The notes beneath the pieces are model-generated. The model ran no database searches, had not been told where the DNA came from, and saw only the letters and a program-made list of their open reading frames with translations. A stretch of DNA of 64,000 nucleotides, from positions 2,046,001 to 2,110,000 of the forward strand of contig NZ_VFOZ01000001.1 of the NCBI RefSeq assembly GCF_006716425.1. The letters run 5' to 3'. Positions 8,717 to 17,321 of the stretch are shown one piece after another (the stretch's first letter is position 1; every line of letters starts with the position of its first letter). Made by a program: the position numbers and the translations under genes. The stretch is from Actinoallomurus bryophytorum (lineage in GTDB: Bacteria; Actinomycetota; Actinomycetes; Streptosporangiales; Streptosporangiaceae).

Positions 8717-9711
8717 TTCGTGCCGGTCGCCCATAGCGCATTTCCGTCGGCGCGGTAGACGACGACGTTTCCGTCGTCCTGTACGGCGAGAAAGTTCCCC
8801 GTGTATCCGTGCGTTCCCGAAGCCCACTCCACGCCGCCGTCGCCGTTGCGGACCACGAGGTTCCCGTCGATCTGGAACGACGCGTGCATGCCGCGCCCGG
8901 CCGTACCCGACATCCACCGCACCCGCGCCTCCTCGTCGTAGACGACCAGGTTCCCGTCGGAGCGGAAGACCAGCCACGCGCGCCGCGAACGTACGTGGTC
9001 GCCCGGCCGTAGCAGCAGGTGGCTCCAGAAGGTGGAGGAGACGTCCGCGGCCAGCGCCTCACTCACATGCGCACGACCGGCCACGCTCGCGTCCCCGCCG
9101 ACGCCGGCCGGCACCGGCGGCGTCGCGGCCTCCGCCCGTACGTCGCCGAGCTCGGCCCAGTACCGTCCGCAGACGCTGGTCACCTTGAGGCGCTCGCGCG
9201 GCGCCTCGGGCGCCGGCCAGATCTGCAGCAGGTAGTCGTCGACGACCAGGTCCTCGTCCGCGTCGACGGCCTGGTCCATGCGCCGGGCGTGATAGCGCAC
9301 CCGATAGGCGCCCGGCCCGGCGACCAGGTCGATGTCGCGCGCCGGTGAGGCCGCCGCACCTCGCCCGACCAGCGCGACCACGCCCGTCGGCGAGGCGAAC
9401 GCGACCTCCTCGACGTCCTCGTACCAGCCGAGCTCCGCGCCGGGATCCTGCCCGGCGATCACGACCGTGCACCCGACCGGGCCGTACTGCCGGCCGGTGA
9501 CCAGCACGAGCTCGCACGGCCGAACGGTCACCAGACCCGCCAGGCCGTCGATGGTCATGGTCGGCCGGTACGCGTGGTCCTGGAGGTGGAACTGCGCGTA
9601 GGCCACCTCCACGGTCCCGTGGAACGCGATGGCCTCGAACCCCTCGTCCGCCGGCCTCTCGGACAGACCGCCTTCGTCCTCGGATGCCGGCCACGCCTCC
9701 TCAAGTACCAA
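8710..9711 (-). CDS. Bulb-type (D-mannose-binding-like) lectin domain protein
   Basis: The 333-residue product ends in a bulb-lectin domain (about 225-333) with three repeats of the FRSDGNLVVYD / FQIDGNLVVRN / VQDDGNVVVY type, the QxDxNxVxY hallmark of mannose-binding monocot-like lectins. The N-terminal 220 residues form a separate, unnamed beta-rich domain containing AYRVRYHARRMDQA and DDYLLQIWPAP. No signal peptide is visible. The start is taken as TTG at 9711, with GGAGG seven bases upstream. It overlaps the stop of the AAA+ gene by 11 bases, so the two are probably translationally coupled. The gene is the last of the leftward block beginning at 17102. A role in glycan binding fits the domain; the target is unknown. 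Confidence 0.82.
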   Translation of the reverse strand: MVLEEAWPASEDEGGLSERPADEGFEAIAFHGTVEVAYAQFHLQDHAYRPTMTIDGLAGLVTVRPCELVLVTGRQYGPVGCTVVIAGQDPGAELGWYEDVEEVAFASPTGVVALVGRGAAASPARDIDLVAGPGAYRVRYHARRMDQAVDADEDLVVDDYLLQIWPAPEAPRERLKVTSVCGRYWAELGDVRAEAATPPVPAGVGGDASVAGRAHVSEALAADVSSTFWSHLLLRPGDHVRSRRAWLVFRSDGNLVVYDEEARVRWMSGTAGRGMHASFQIDGNLVVRNGDGGVEWASGTHGYTGNFLAVQDDGNVVVYRADGNALWATGTNH

Positions 9712-12700
9712 CGCGGGCCTCCGGCTCGGCTGGAGCGCCCATCACGTCCTCGCGGAGCAGCAGGCACAGATCCTGGACCGTGGGGGACTCGGTATGCCGA
9801 AGGCGCCGGGCGTGCCGCGTGACCGCCTCGTCGAGGACCTGCCGCGCGTACCGGCCGTTGCCGAAGGACGGCCCGCGTGCGACGCCGGCGAAGTGCGACC
9901 GCAGAGCCGCCACCGTCGCGCTGCCCAGCTCGTACCCGGCCGTCCCCGCGTGCTGGCTCACGATCGTGACCAGCTCGTCCGTCGAGTAGTCGGCGAACCG
10001 GACCCGGTGGGAGAACCGCGACGACAGGCCCGGGTTGGCGCCCAGGAACTTCTCCATCTCGCCCTCGTAGCCGGCCGCGATCACCACCACCTCGTCGCGG
10101 TGGTCCTCCATCAGCTTGACCAGCGTGTCGATCGCCTCACGGCCGAAGTCGGCGCCGCCACCCGACTGCGAGGCCAGCGTGTACGCCTCGTCGATGAACA
10201 GCACGCCGCCGCGCGCCCGGTCGAAGGCCGCGCTCGTGCGCTGGGCGGTGTGGCCGACGTACTCCCCCACGAGGTCGGCGCGGCCCACCTCGATGACCTG
10301 GCCCCGCTGGAGCACGCCCATCGCCGCGAGGATCGAGCCGTACAGCCGGGCCACGGTCGTCTTGCCCGTGCCTGGGGGCCCGGCGAAGATCAGGTGCCGC
10401 GACAGCGGCGGGGCCGGCAGACCGGCCGCGATCCGCTGCCGGGACGACGCGAGCAGGTCGACCATGTTGCCGACCTCGCGTTTGACGTCCGCGAGGCCGA
10501 CCATCTGCTGCAGCTCGGACAGGAGCGAGTCCACCCGGTCGGTGTCGGAGGCGCCGACGCCCGCGCCGATTCCCCCGGTCGCCGGCGGCGCGAGATCGGC
10601 GGGCAGCAGCCGGATCATCTCCACGGGGGTGATGTCGGCGACCTCGGCGAGCCGGTACGCCTGGCGGCCCACCATCTCCTCGAACACCTTGCGCGCGCTG
10701 CGGCCGTTGCCGAACGCGTCGTCGCGCGGCATGTTCTCGAAATGCGTGACGAGAGCCGCACGGGTCTCGAACTCCAGCTTGTAGTCGTGCGCCCGGCACT
10801 GCCCCTCGACGATCGTGACCAGGTCCGTGGGCGTGTAGTCGGCGAACTCGATGGTCCGGGAGAACCGCGACGCCAGGCCGGGGTTGGTGGCCAGGAACCT
10901 GCGCATCTCGTGGGTGTAGCCGGCCACGATGACGACGACCTCGTCGCGATGGTCCTCCATGAGTTTCACGAGCGTGTCGATCGCCTCACGGCCGAAGTCG
11001 GGGCCGCCGGTGGCGCTCGCGGCCAGCGTGTACGCCTCGTCGATGAACAGGACGCCGCCCAGCGCCTGCTGGAAACGCTCCGCGGTCTTCAGCGCGGTCC
11101 CTCCGACGACGCTCGCGACCAGGTCGGGCCGGCCGACCTCGACGAGCTGCCCGGTGGCGATGACGCCGAGCTCGGCCAGGATCCGTCCGTAGAGGCGTGC
11201 CACGGTCGTCTTGCCCGTACCCGGCGAGCCGGTGAAGACCAGGTGCCGTGACAGCGGCGGCGCGGGCAGGCCGACCGCGGCACGCCGTGCGGCCATCTGG
11301 TGGAGTCGTACGAGGGTGGCCACCTCGCGTTTGACCCCGCCCAGGCCGACGAGGCCGTTCAGCTCCTCCAGCAGCTCACCGAGCGCGCCCCGGCCGGCGC
11401 GCAGGTCGAGGCCCGACTGTGCCTTCCGCGCCGTCGCGGTGTCCTCGCGCGGCTCGCGGGCCGGCCGGTCCCTCGGGAGGTCCGGGCCGGCGGGCTCGGC
11501 GTCCTCCGCCTCGTCGCCTCGCAGGTCCGCGGCGTCCCACGGGCGGGCTTCCCCGCGTACGTCCGCGTAGGTGTCCTCGGCTCCGTTGCCCCGGCTGGTC
11601 ACGCGGGTGACCTCCAGCCGGTCGGTCGGCGTCGTGACACGCAGGCCGGCGCCGGTGTTGTCGTGGACGAGGCAGTCGCGAAGCGTCACCGGTTCGGTGG
11701 AGTGGATGAGGATGCCGTCGCCACCGGCGGCGCCTACCTCGCACTCGGACGCCTCCCCGGTCGCGCCGGCGCTCCACTCGATCCCGGCACGTCGGCACCC
11801 GCTGATCCTCGTACGGCTCAACCGGGCGGACGCGCGCCGCGCGACCAGTACGCCCTCGCCGTGGGCGTCGGAGATGTCGCCCTCTTTCAGATCGACCTCG
11901 CCGCCCTCCACGTGGACGGCGGCCGCGCCGCTGCGGATGAACCCGCAGCCGCGAAGCTCCGGCCGGCCGCTCTCGGAGACGCGCAGGCCGGCGCCGCCCG
12001 CGTCGGTCACGGTCGCGTCCTCCATCAGGCCCCGGCCCTGCTCGGTCACGAGAATCCCGTCCCCCCCGGGTGCGGTGACACTCGCGCGCCGGAAGCGCGG
12101 GTCGGCGCCGGACCACACCTCGAGCCCGTTGCCCGCGGGGTGGTCGACCCGCAGCTCGTCGAAGGTCGGGGTGGCCGCATCGTTCACCGAGACACCGGGG
12201 CCGCCACCGCCCTCGATACGCAGCGCCTCGAACGAGCTGGTCGCCCCGCCGGAGATCAGGACCCCGGCATCGCCGGAGCCCGCCACGAGACACTCGGTGA
12301 ACGTACCGGCCGAGGCGTCGAGGACGTGGACGCCGTACCCGGCCGACTCGCGTATCTCCACGCGCCGCAGGTTCGGCGCCGCGCCCTCCACCAGGGCGAT
12401 GCCCTGAGCACCGGCACCGGTGATCGCGCAGTCCTCCAGCAGCGGTGTGGAGCCGGACGCGACGAGCACACCGACCCCGTCGCACTCCTCGATCACGAGC
12501 GCGCTCAGCTGTGGCGAGCTGTCGCCCTCGATGGCGACGGCGGGGTTCCCGGCCCGTACGATCCGGCAGTCGCGTACGGTGCCGCGCGCCTGTTCGGCCG
12601 CCAGCAGCCCGCTGCCCTCCACGTCCGTGATCGTGCAGGCGGTGAGCTGGGGGTTCGCGCCGGTGCGGAGGACGACCGCCGAGGCCTTGATGTCCCGCAG

Positions 12701-13177
12701 CGTGCACTCGCTCAGGTTCCCCTCGGCACCCTCTACGAAGATCACACCAGCGCCGGCCGGGTTGGTGAACTCACAGCCGTGCGCGTTGACCTCGGCCGCG
12801 CCGTGGGCGTACAGGGCGGCGGCCGAGTCGGCCTCCACCTTGCACTCGTCCATCCGGAGCCGGCCGGTGGGCACCTCGATGGCGGAGGTCTGTTCGCCGC
12901 TGTGCCGTACGACGACTCCCGAGAGCGTGGCCGACTCGCCGGTGATCCGGATCGTCGGTGCGTCGCGGGACTCGATCCGCACCCCGCCGGGAGCGCCCGC
13001 CGCCGAAAGCGTGATCTCCCGCTGCAGGACGACCGACTCCGTGTACGTGCCGGGCTGGATGGAGATCACGTCGCCGTGGCCGGCCGCGGCGACGGCGTCG
13101 CTGATCGTACGGTAGGAGTCCGCGGCGGTCGCCGAGACGTTCAGGATCGACCGGGTCGGGGTCAGCCTGCTTGCCAT
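9701..13177 (-). CDS. Right-handed beta-helix protein fused to two CbxX/CfxQ (EccA-like) AAA+ domains
   Basis: The 1158-residue product joins two very different parts. Residues 20-550 are a right-handed beta-helix of about 22-residue coils, with recurring GxGVxVxxxAxPxLxxCxI-type turns as in pectate-lyase-like folds. A charged linker (about 550-615) leads to two AAA+ modules of the CbxX/CfxQ family: GSPGTGKTTVARLYGR near 650 and GPPGTGKTTVARLYGS near 930, each followed by GGVLFIDEAYTLA. The AAA+ modules resemble EccA, the ESX-associated chaperone that recognises substrates. Both Walker A and B motifs look functional. ATG 13177 has GGAGGAG upstream and overlaps the previous gene by 16 bases. 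No signal peptide is present, so it is probably cytosolic. The beta-helix may act as a scaffold or substrate-binding arm. Confidence 0.88.
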   Translation of the reverse strand: MASRLTPTRSILNVSATAADSYRTISDAVAAAGHGDVISIQPGTYTESVVLQREITLSAAGAPGGVRIESRDAPTIRITGESATLSGVVVRHSGEQTSAIEVPTGRLRMDECKVEADSAAALYAHGAAEVNAHGCEFTNPAGAGVIFVEGAEGNLSECTLRDIKASAVVLRTGANPQLTACTITDVEGSGLLAAEQARGTVRDCRIVRAGNPAVAIEGDSSPQLSALVIEECDGVGVLVASGSTPLLEDCAITGAGAQGIALVEGAAPNLRRVEIRESAGYGVHVLDASAGTFTECLVAGSGDAGVLISGGATSSFEALRIEGGGGPGVSVNDAATPTFDELRVDHPAGNGLEVWSGADPRFRRASVTAPGGDGILVTEQGRGLMEDATVTDAGGAGLRVSESGRPELRGCGFIRSGAAAVHVEGGEVDLKEGDISDAHGEGVLVARRASARLSRTRISGCRRAGIEWSAGATGEASECEVGAAGGDGILIHSTEPVTLRDCLVHDNTGAGLRVTTPTDRLEVTRVTSRGNGAEDTYADVRGEARPWDAADLRGDEAEDAEPAGPDLPRDRPAREPREDTATARKAQSGLDLRAGRGALGELLEELNGLVGLGGVKREVATLVRLHQMAARRAAVGLPAPPLSRHLVFTGSPGTGKTTVARLYGRILAELGVIATGQLVEVGRPDLVASVVGGTALKTAERFQQALGGVLFIDEAYTLAASATGGPDFGREAIDTLVKLMEDHRDEVVVIVAGYTHEMRRFLATNPGLASRFSRTIEFADYTPTDLVTIVEGQCRAHDYKLEFETRAALVTHFENMPRDDAFGNGRSARKVFEEMVGRQAYRLAEVADITPVEMIRLLPADLAPPATGGIGAGVGASDTDRVDSLLSELQQMVGLADVKREVGNMVDLLASSRQRIAAGLPAPPLSRHLIFAGPPGTGKTTVARLYGSILAAMGVLQRGQVIEVGRADLVGEYVGHTAQRTSAAFDRARGGVLFIDEAYTLASQSGGGADFGREAIDTLVKLMEDHRDEVVVIAAGYEGEMEKFLGANPGLSSRFSHRVRFADYSTDELVTIVSQHAGTAGYELGSATVAALRSHFAGVARGPSFGNGRYARQVLDEAVTRHARRLRHTESPTVQDLCLLLREDVMGAPAEPEARVGT

Positions 13178-14184
13178 ACCGGTTCTCCTCCGGTCGGGGC
13201 GAACAGCGTCGTGAGCACTCGGTGGCGGGTGAGCCGGGTGAGTGGCGGGTACGGCGCCTCGCGGTCCAGCACGTACGCGGTCAGGTCCGGTTCGGGCGCG
13301 AGGTCGTACCGGCTCAGGTAGTAGGCGACGGCCTCCGGCCAGATCCACCGGCCGTCGGAGCGGAATCCGGCCGGCACCGCGCCCGGCCGTCCGGGGTCGA
13401 GCACGTCATCCAGCCCGCCGGCCCTCGTCAGGACGGGCTCGCCCCGGTGAAGGTAGGCCAGGACCCGCTCACGATCTGGTCCGCCGAGCCGCGGGTGGTC
13501 GTCGCGGAAGTACGGCCCGCCGGCCGGGTCGGCGCCATCGAACGCCCGCGCCAGGCGTGCCGGCGCGTCGTCGGCGGCCCAGATGAGCGTCGCGCCGCCG
13601 AGCGCCGCGCCGTGGTAGGCGGGCAGCAGCGCGCCTGCGGCGAACGCCTCGACCCGAGGCGTGTCCTCACTCGCCTCGGCGAGCGCGTACTGCGTCTCCG
13701 CGGTCAGCTCGGCCACGTCCGTGCCGGCCTCCGCCTCGATCAGGTAGACACGGCGGGCGTGGCCGTCGCCGGAATGCCGGAACACCCGCCAGATCCCGAT
13801 CGGGCCACCGACCCGCCGGCCGGCCTCGACCGCGACCGCGTCCATGGCGTCCCGCCGGCCGGACACACCGTCGCCGCCGAGCGTCGCGACGCCGTGCCTG
13901 TCGCCGAATCGGTACGGCGGGGCCGGCAGATGTTCGGTACCGGGGTCGCACTCAGGGCCGAGGCCGCGAATGAGAGCGGCCTCGGCGCCGGTGAGCGCGA
14001 GCCGCCCGGCCTCGACCTCGGCCGCGAGCAGCGCGCCCAGCCGGTCGTCCTCATGGTCGGCGAGGCTGAGCCGCATATCGGCCAGTTCCTCGTCGGGGAC
14101 CCGTCCCGCCATCCCCAGCAGCAACGCGTGCAGGTCCGCGGGTCCGGTTCCTGTGGCGATGCCGTCCGCCTCCGCCGCCGTCAA
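13162..14184 (-). CDS. Unknown 340-residue protein of the ESX-linked block
   Basis: I do not recognise a family. The protein is acidic, soluble, and lacks signal or membrane segments. Notable stretches are YRFGDRHGVATLGGDGVSGR (about 90-110) and YFRDDHPRLGGPDRERVLAYL (about 245-265), and the C-terminal half ends in RHRVLTTLFAP. The start is TTG 14184, inside a TTGA overlap with the previous stop, with GAGGAG seven bases upstream. The coupling on both sides (4 and 16 bases) shows that it is made together with the ART-like protein and the beta-helix/AAA+ protein. A partner role in the same complex is the simplest inference. Confidence 0.8.
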   Translation of the reverse strand: MTAAEADGIATGTGPADLHALLLGMAGRVPDEELADMRLSLADHEDDRLGALLAAEVEAGRLALTGAEAALIRGLGPECDPGTEHLPAPPYRFGDRHGVATLGGDGVSGRRDAMDAVAVEAGRRVGGPIGIWRVFRHSGDGHARRVYLIEAEAGTDVAELTAETQYALAEASEDTPRVEAFAAGALLPAYHGAALGGATLIWAADDAPARLARAFDGADPAGGPYFRDDHPRLGGPDRERVLAYLHRGEPVLTRAGGLDDVLDPGRPGAVPAGFRSDGRWIWPEAVAYYLSRYDLAPEPDLTAYVLDREAPYPPLTRLTRHRVLTTLFAPTGGEPVWQAG

Positions 14185-17102
14185 AGCGCACTCCTCGCGG
14201 GGTCGCCGGGGAGGGGCGTGAAACGCCCGTCGGACTCCCCGTCCGGCGCGGGCTCACCGCCCGGGGCCGGCCGGAGGGCCGCCGCTTCTTCCAGGCGCGT
14301 GGTCACGCGGGTGGCCCAGGCTTCGTTCCCGGGTCCCGACTTGGTGGGCGGTACCTCGGTGATCAGGACCCTCCGCCCTGGCGCGCCGGGCGGGTCGACG
14401 GCGAGGACGCGGAAGACGGTGCCGGGCAGGAATATCACCTCTGGTGTGGCCCGCTCCTCGACGAACCCGTTCAGCCGTCGCGCGGTGGCCGACCAGATGA
14501 GGATCTCCACCTGCCCGGGTACGGTGGCGCCGACGTCGTCGAGCGCGACCAGCGGCGCCGCCTCGACCAGCTCCTGCCCGGGCCGGTACGCGTCCGCCGC
14601 ACTCGGGTCCACCGGGCCGCCGCGGACGACGACGCCCTGCAGCGACGGCAGCCGCCGCAGACCGGCGGCGGCACAGACGGCCAGGGCGCGGTCGGCCTCG
14701 TGGCCGCCGGATCGGATCGACTCGACCAACCCCGCCTCATCACGTGCGACGAAGACCCGTACGGCGGCGAGCTCGGTCATCAACGCCTCGTCCGCCTGTG
14801 CGCCGCGCAGTCCGGGGTGCTCGGCCAGCAGCCGGGCCACCGAACGCACCGCGGCGTCGTACCGCCAGCCGAGCGACCCGCGGAACGCCTGCCGTTCCTC
14901 GTGGGTGCTGACCCGGCCGGCCAGCCAGAGCCGGTCGTAGTCGAGGCGCGGACGGGGCGGGGGTACGGGAAGCGCGTCGGGCATCGCTCCGCTGGGCGCG
15001 GTGCGGCCGGTGGGCTCCGAACCCGGGGCGTGCGGCCGCACCCCCCATGGCCCATCCGCACCCTGCGGCGTACGCGGCCGTGCCACGGGCCCGGCCGGTG
15101 GCTGCTCATCCTGCGAAGGCCGATCCGGCAACGACGGCGCGGGCTCCAGCTGGGGCGGAGCCCAGGACGCGCGTGAAGGTGCGGTCCGCCGCGCCTCCGC
15201 CGGCGAATGCACCCGGGGCCCCGGCTCCGGTTCCGTGTTCGGGGCGGGCGGGTACGGCATCGCGGGTACGAGTTCCGGCGCCGGCCAAGGGGCGAGGCTC
15301 AAGGCACTCTCCGAAGGCCGGGCCGTCTCTCCCTCGCGCACGGCGTCCGGCCACCGCGGAACGAGCGCTGCCTCCGTTGCTCGCGGAGCCAGGAGCTCCG
15401 CCGTCTGGAGCAGACCGTTTCCAGACGAGGCATTCAGGACGGGCCGCTGTGGCGTGGGTCCCGTCTCCTCTTCCGGCGGCCTGTCGCCGGTCTCGCCCGG
15501 CGTCTCGGCAGGCACGGCGGACCCGGCCGCATGTGGCGGCGGACTCGCGGGCCGCGGGGCCGGGGAGGCCGGCCCGCTCCGCGCCGGCACCGCCCGCGTG
15601 GCCGATCGGGGCCGCGGAAGCACCGTCGACGCGGTGGTCGGGAAGGCGCTCGGCCTCGTCTGTGCGGCGGCCGCGAACACGTCGGCGGAGGCATTGTGCC
15701 CGAGCCCCTCCGGCCCGCCGGCCGCCACCTCGTCCTGTGTGATCTCGGGGTCGGCTCGGGTTACGAAACCCTCATCGAGGTCGGCGCTTGTTGCCTCGTA
15801 CGCGAAGACATCCGGCTCGAGGTGGCCTGTGAACGGCTCGGGACGGGCGGACGGCGAGGTGACGGCCGACCATCGGCCGGCCGGGCGCATCACGCCCTCG
15901 GCATCGACGGTCACCATCGCTGGTTCCCCTGCCGCTTCGGCTGAGGCGCTCCCATCCCACGCCGCCGGCTCGTCCGGGGAGGCGAGTGCGGCCTCGAAGA
16001 CGACCGGATCCAGGTCGTCGAAGTCGTCCTCCAGGTCGTTTCGGTCCGGCCGGGGGACCGCGAACCCGTGCGACGGCGCCCGGTCCTCGATCGCCGGTCC
16101 GTGGCCCCGTTCACCGGAGTGCGGCGACAGGCCCGCACGAGCGGGCGCGTACACGCTCTCCGGCGTCTGGGTCAGCCGCTGAGGCGAGCCGGTCGCGTCG
16201 AAGATGGCGAACCTGCGCGTCCCGCCCGTCGTGTAGTGCGGCAGGGCGTGGTACGCCCGGACCGTGATGTCTAGCCGGTCGGCGATGCCCTGCGCGAGCG
16301 CGGCGCACGTCTCCGGAGACTGTGCGTACGGGACGAGCAGGGCGTTCTCCCGCACCACGCGCGGCAGCGTCTCGAAGAACGTGGCGAGTTCGGCGACGCC
16401 CGGCACCTGCTCTCCGGGCGCGCCCACCAGCACGATCGGACGCGCCGGTTCGACCGGGACCCCGAAGCCGAGGTCGGCCAGTGGCAGCGGCGCGGTGCCC
16501 GCGGCACGTACCCACAGGCCCGCCGGGATCGCGGTGACCGTCACCGGCCCAGCGGTCCCCCGGCGCTCCCGCGAGCGAAACCGGGAGAGCCCTCGCGGCT
16601 TGGCCGACCCGAGCTCGCGCGGCAGCGCGGCCTGCCACGCAGGCGCGGGATACCGGGGGCCGGTCCATTCCGGAGGGCCGTCGCGGTGAAAGCCCAGCCA
16701 GCCCGCGCCGCGACCGGCCGAGAAGAGTTCTCCTCCGCGCAGTGCGATCAACTCGCCGTCGGGAGCGAGCACGCCGACGCCGAGCCGGTCGGCCAGGCGT
16801 GCGGCGACCGCCGGCGCGCCGGAGGGGTCCGGGCGGCCGGCGCCCGTGGCGACGAGCCGTACTCCCCAGCCGGGCGGAGCCTGAGCGGAAAGCCGGCTCC
16901 TGAGCTGGCCCAGCAGCCGTTCGTCGAGGGCGTGCAACGCTTCCGCCGCGGAGGAGTCCACCACGACGGTGGTCCGCGAAGGTTCAGGCGGTAGCGCGGC
17001 GGCGAAGCCGACCGCGCTCGTATCGGCGTCCGTCGTACGGACCACGAGCGCCCGATCGGCCCGTTCGACCACGATCGCGCTGCCATTCGTACCGGCCGCC
17101 AC
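14181..17102 (-). CDS. Large Pro-rich protein with ADP-ribosyltransferase-like C-terminus
   Basis: The 973-residue product has three parts. Residues 1-330 are ordered and unnamed (VVVDSSAAEALHALDERLL, then a conserved FETLPRVVRENALLVPYAQ segment near 240). Residues 330-740 are Pro/Ala/Ser/Glu-rich and probably disordered. Residues 740-940 resemble an ADP-ribosyltransferase fold: GVVVRGG, YRPGQELVEAAPLVAL, then EERATPEVIFLPGTVFRVL, matching the R / hydrophobic-strand / E-x-x-x-EV[IL]-PG-T-x-F-x-V pattern. A clear STS motif is not evident, so activity is uncertain. GTG 17102 has GGGAGG six bases upstream. It is the first gene of the leftward block and is divergent from the second EccC-like gene. 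Large Pro-rich proteins of this kind occur in actinobacterial ESX clusters, but I cannot assign a name. Confidence 0.75.
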   Translation of the reverse strand: MAAGTNGSAIVVERADRALVVRTTDADTSAVGFAAALPPEPSRTTVVVDSSAAEALHALDERLLGQLRSRLSAQAPPGWGVRLVATGAGRPDPSGAPAVAARLADRLGVGVLAPDGELIALRGGELFSAGRGAGWLGFHRDGPPEWTGPRYPAPAWQAALPRELGSAKPRGLSRFRSRERRGTAGPVTVTAIPAGLWVRAAGTAPLPLADLGFGVPVEPARPIVLVGAPGEQVPGVAELATFFETLPRVVRENALLVPYAQSPETCAALAQGIADRLDITVRAYHALPHYTTGGTRRFAIFDATGSPQRLTQTPESVYAPARAGLSPHSGERGHGPAIEDRAPSHGFAVPRPDRNDLEDDFDDLDPVVFEAALASPDEPAAWDGSASAEAAGEPAMVTVDAEGVMRPAGRWSAVTSPSARPEPFTGHLEPDVFAYEATSADLDEGFVTRADPEITQDEVAAGGPEGLGHNASADVFAAAAQTRPSAFPTTASTVLPRPRSATRAVPARSGPASPAPRPASPPPHAAGSAVPAETPGETGDRPPEEETGPTPQRPVLNASSGNGLLQTAELLAPRATEAALVPRWPDAVREGETARPSESALSLAPWPAPELVPAMPYPPAPNTEPEPGPRVHSPAEARRTAPSRASWAPPQLEPAPSLPDRPSQDEQPPAGPVARPRTPQGADGPWGVRPHAPGSEPTGRTAPSGAMPDALPVPPPRPRLDYDRLWLAGRVSTHEERQAFRGSLGWRYDAAVRSVARLLAEHPGLRGAQADEALMTELAAVRVFVARDEAGLVESIRSGGHEADRALAVCAAAGLRRLPSLQGVVVRGGPVDPSAADAYRPGQELVEAAPLVALDDVGATVPGQVEILIWSATARRLNGFVEERATPEVIFLPGTVFRVLAVDPPGAPGRRVLITEVPPTKSGPGNEAWATRVTTRLEEAAALRPAPGGEPAPDGESDGRFTPLPGDPARSAL

Positions 17103-17202
17103 CCGTGCCTCCCTTCACCACGTCATCTCACTCAATGCACGTCCATCGAGCCGCCGGGGGTTCATTGCGATCGCCGGCTTCGCCGGGTGCGGGGCACGCG
17201 CT

Positions 17203-17253
17203 ACGCTCCGAAGAGCCGGCGCCGTATGTGATCACCGGCACCTCACGGAGCGT
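17203..17253. promoter_or_regulatory. Wide inverted repeat in the divergent region of the ESX-linked block
   Basis: ACGCTCCG (17203-17210) and CGGAGCGT (17246-17253) are exact reverse complements 35 bases apart. They sit between the divergent GTG 17102 and TTG 17322 starts. They could be half sites for one regulator of both directions. No clear -35/-10 pair is seen here, so this is a weak call. Confidence 0.25.
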
Positions 17254-17321
17254 CCGTCCGAACGGTTCCGAGGGACTCCGGAGATCCGCCGGCGCTCGTC
17301 GCGGCGTTAAGGAGGGTTCCG

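Noticed and set aside
11300-13321. Long plus-strand open frame opposite the beta-helix gene
   Set aside because: It encodes Arg/Gly/Ala-rich sequence with no domain; the minus-strand gene has clear AAA+ motifs.
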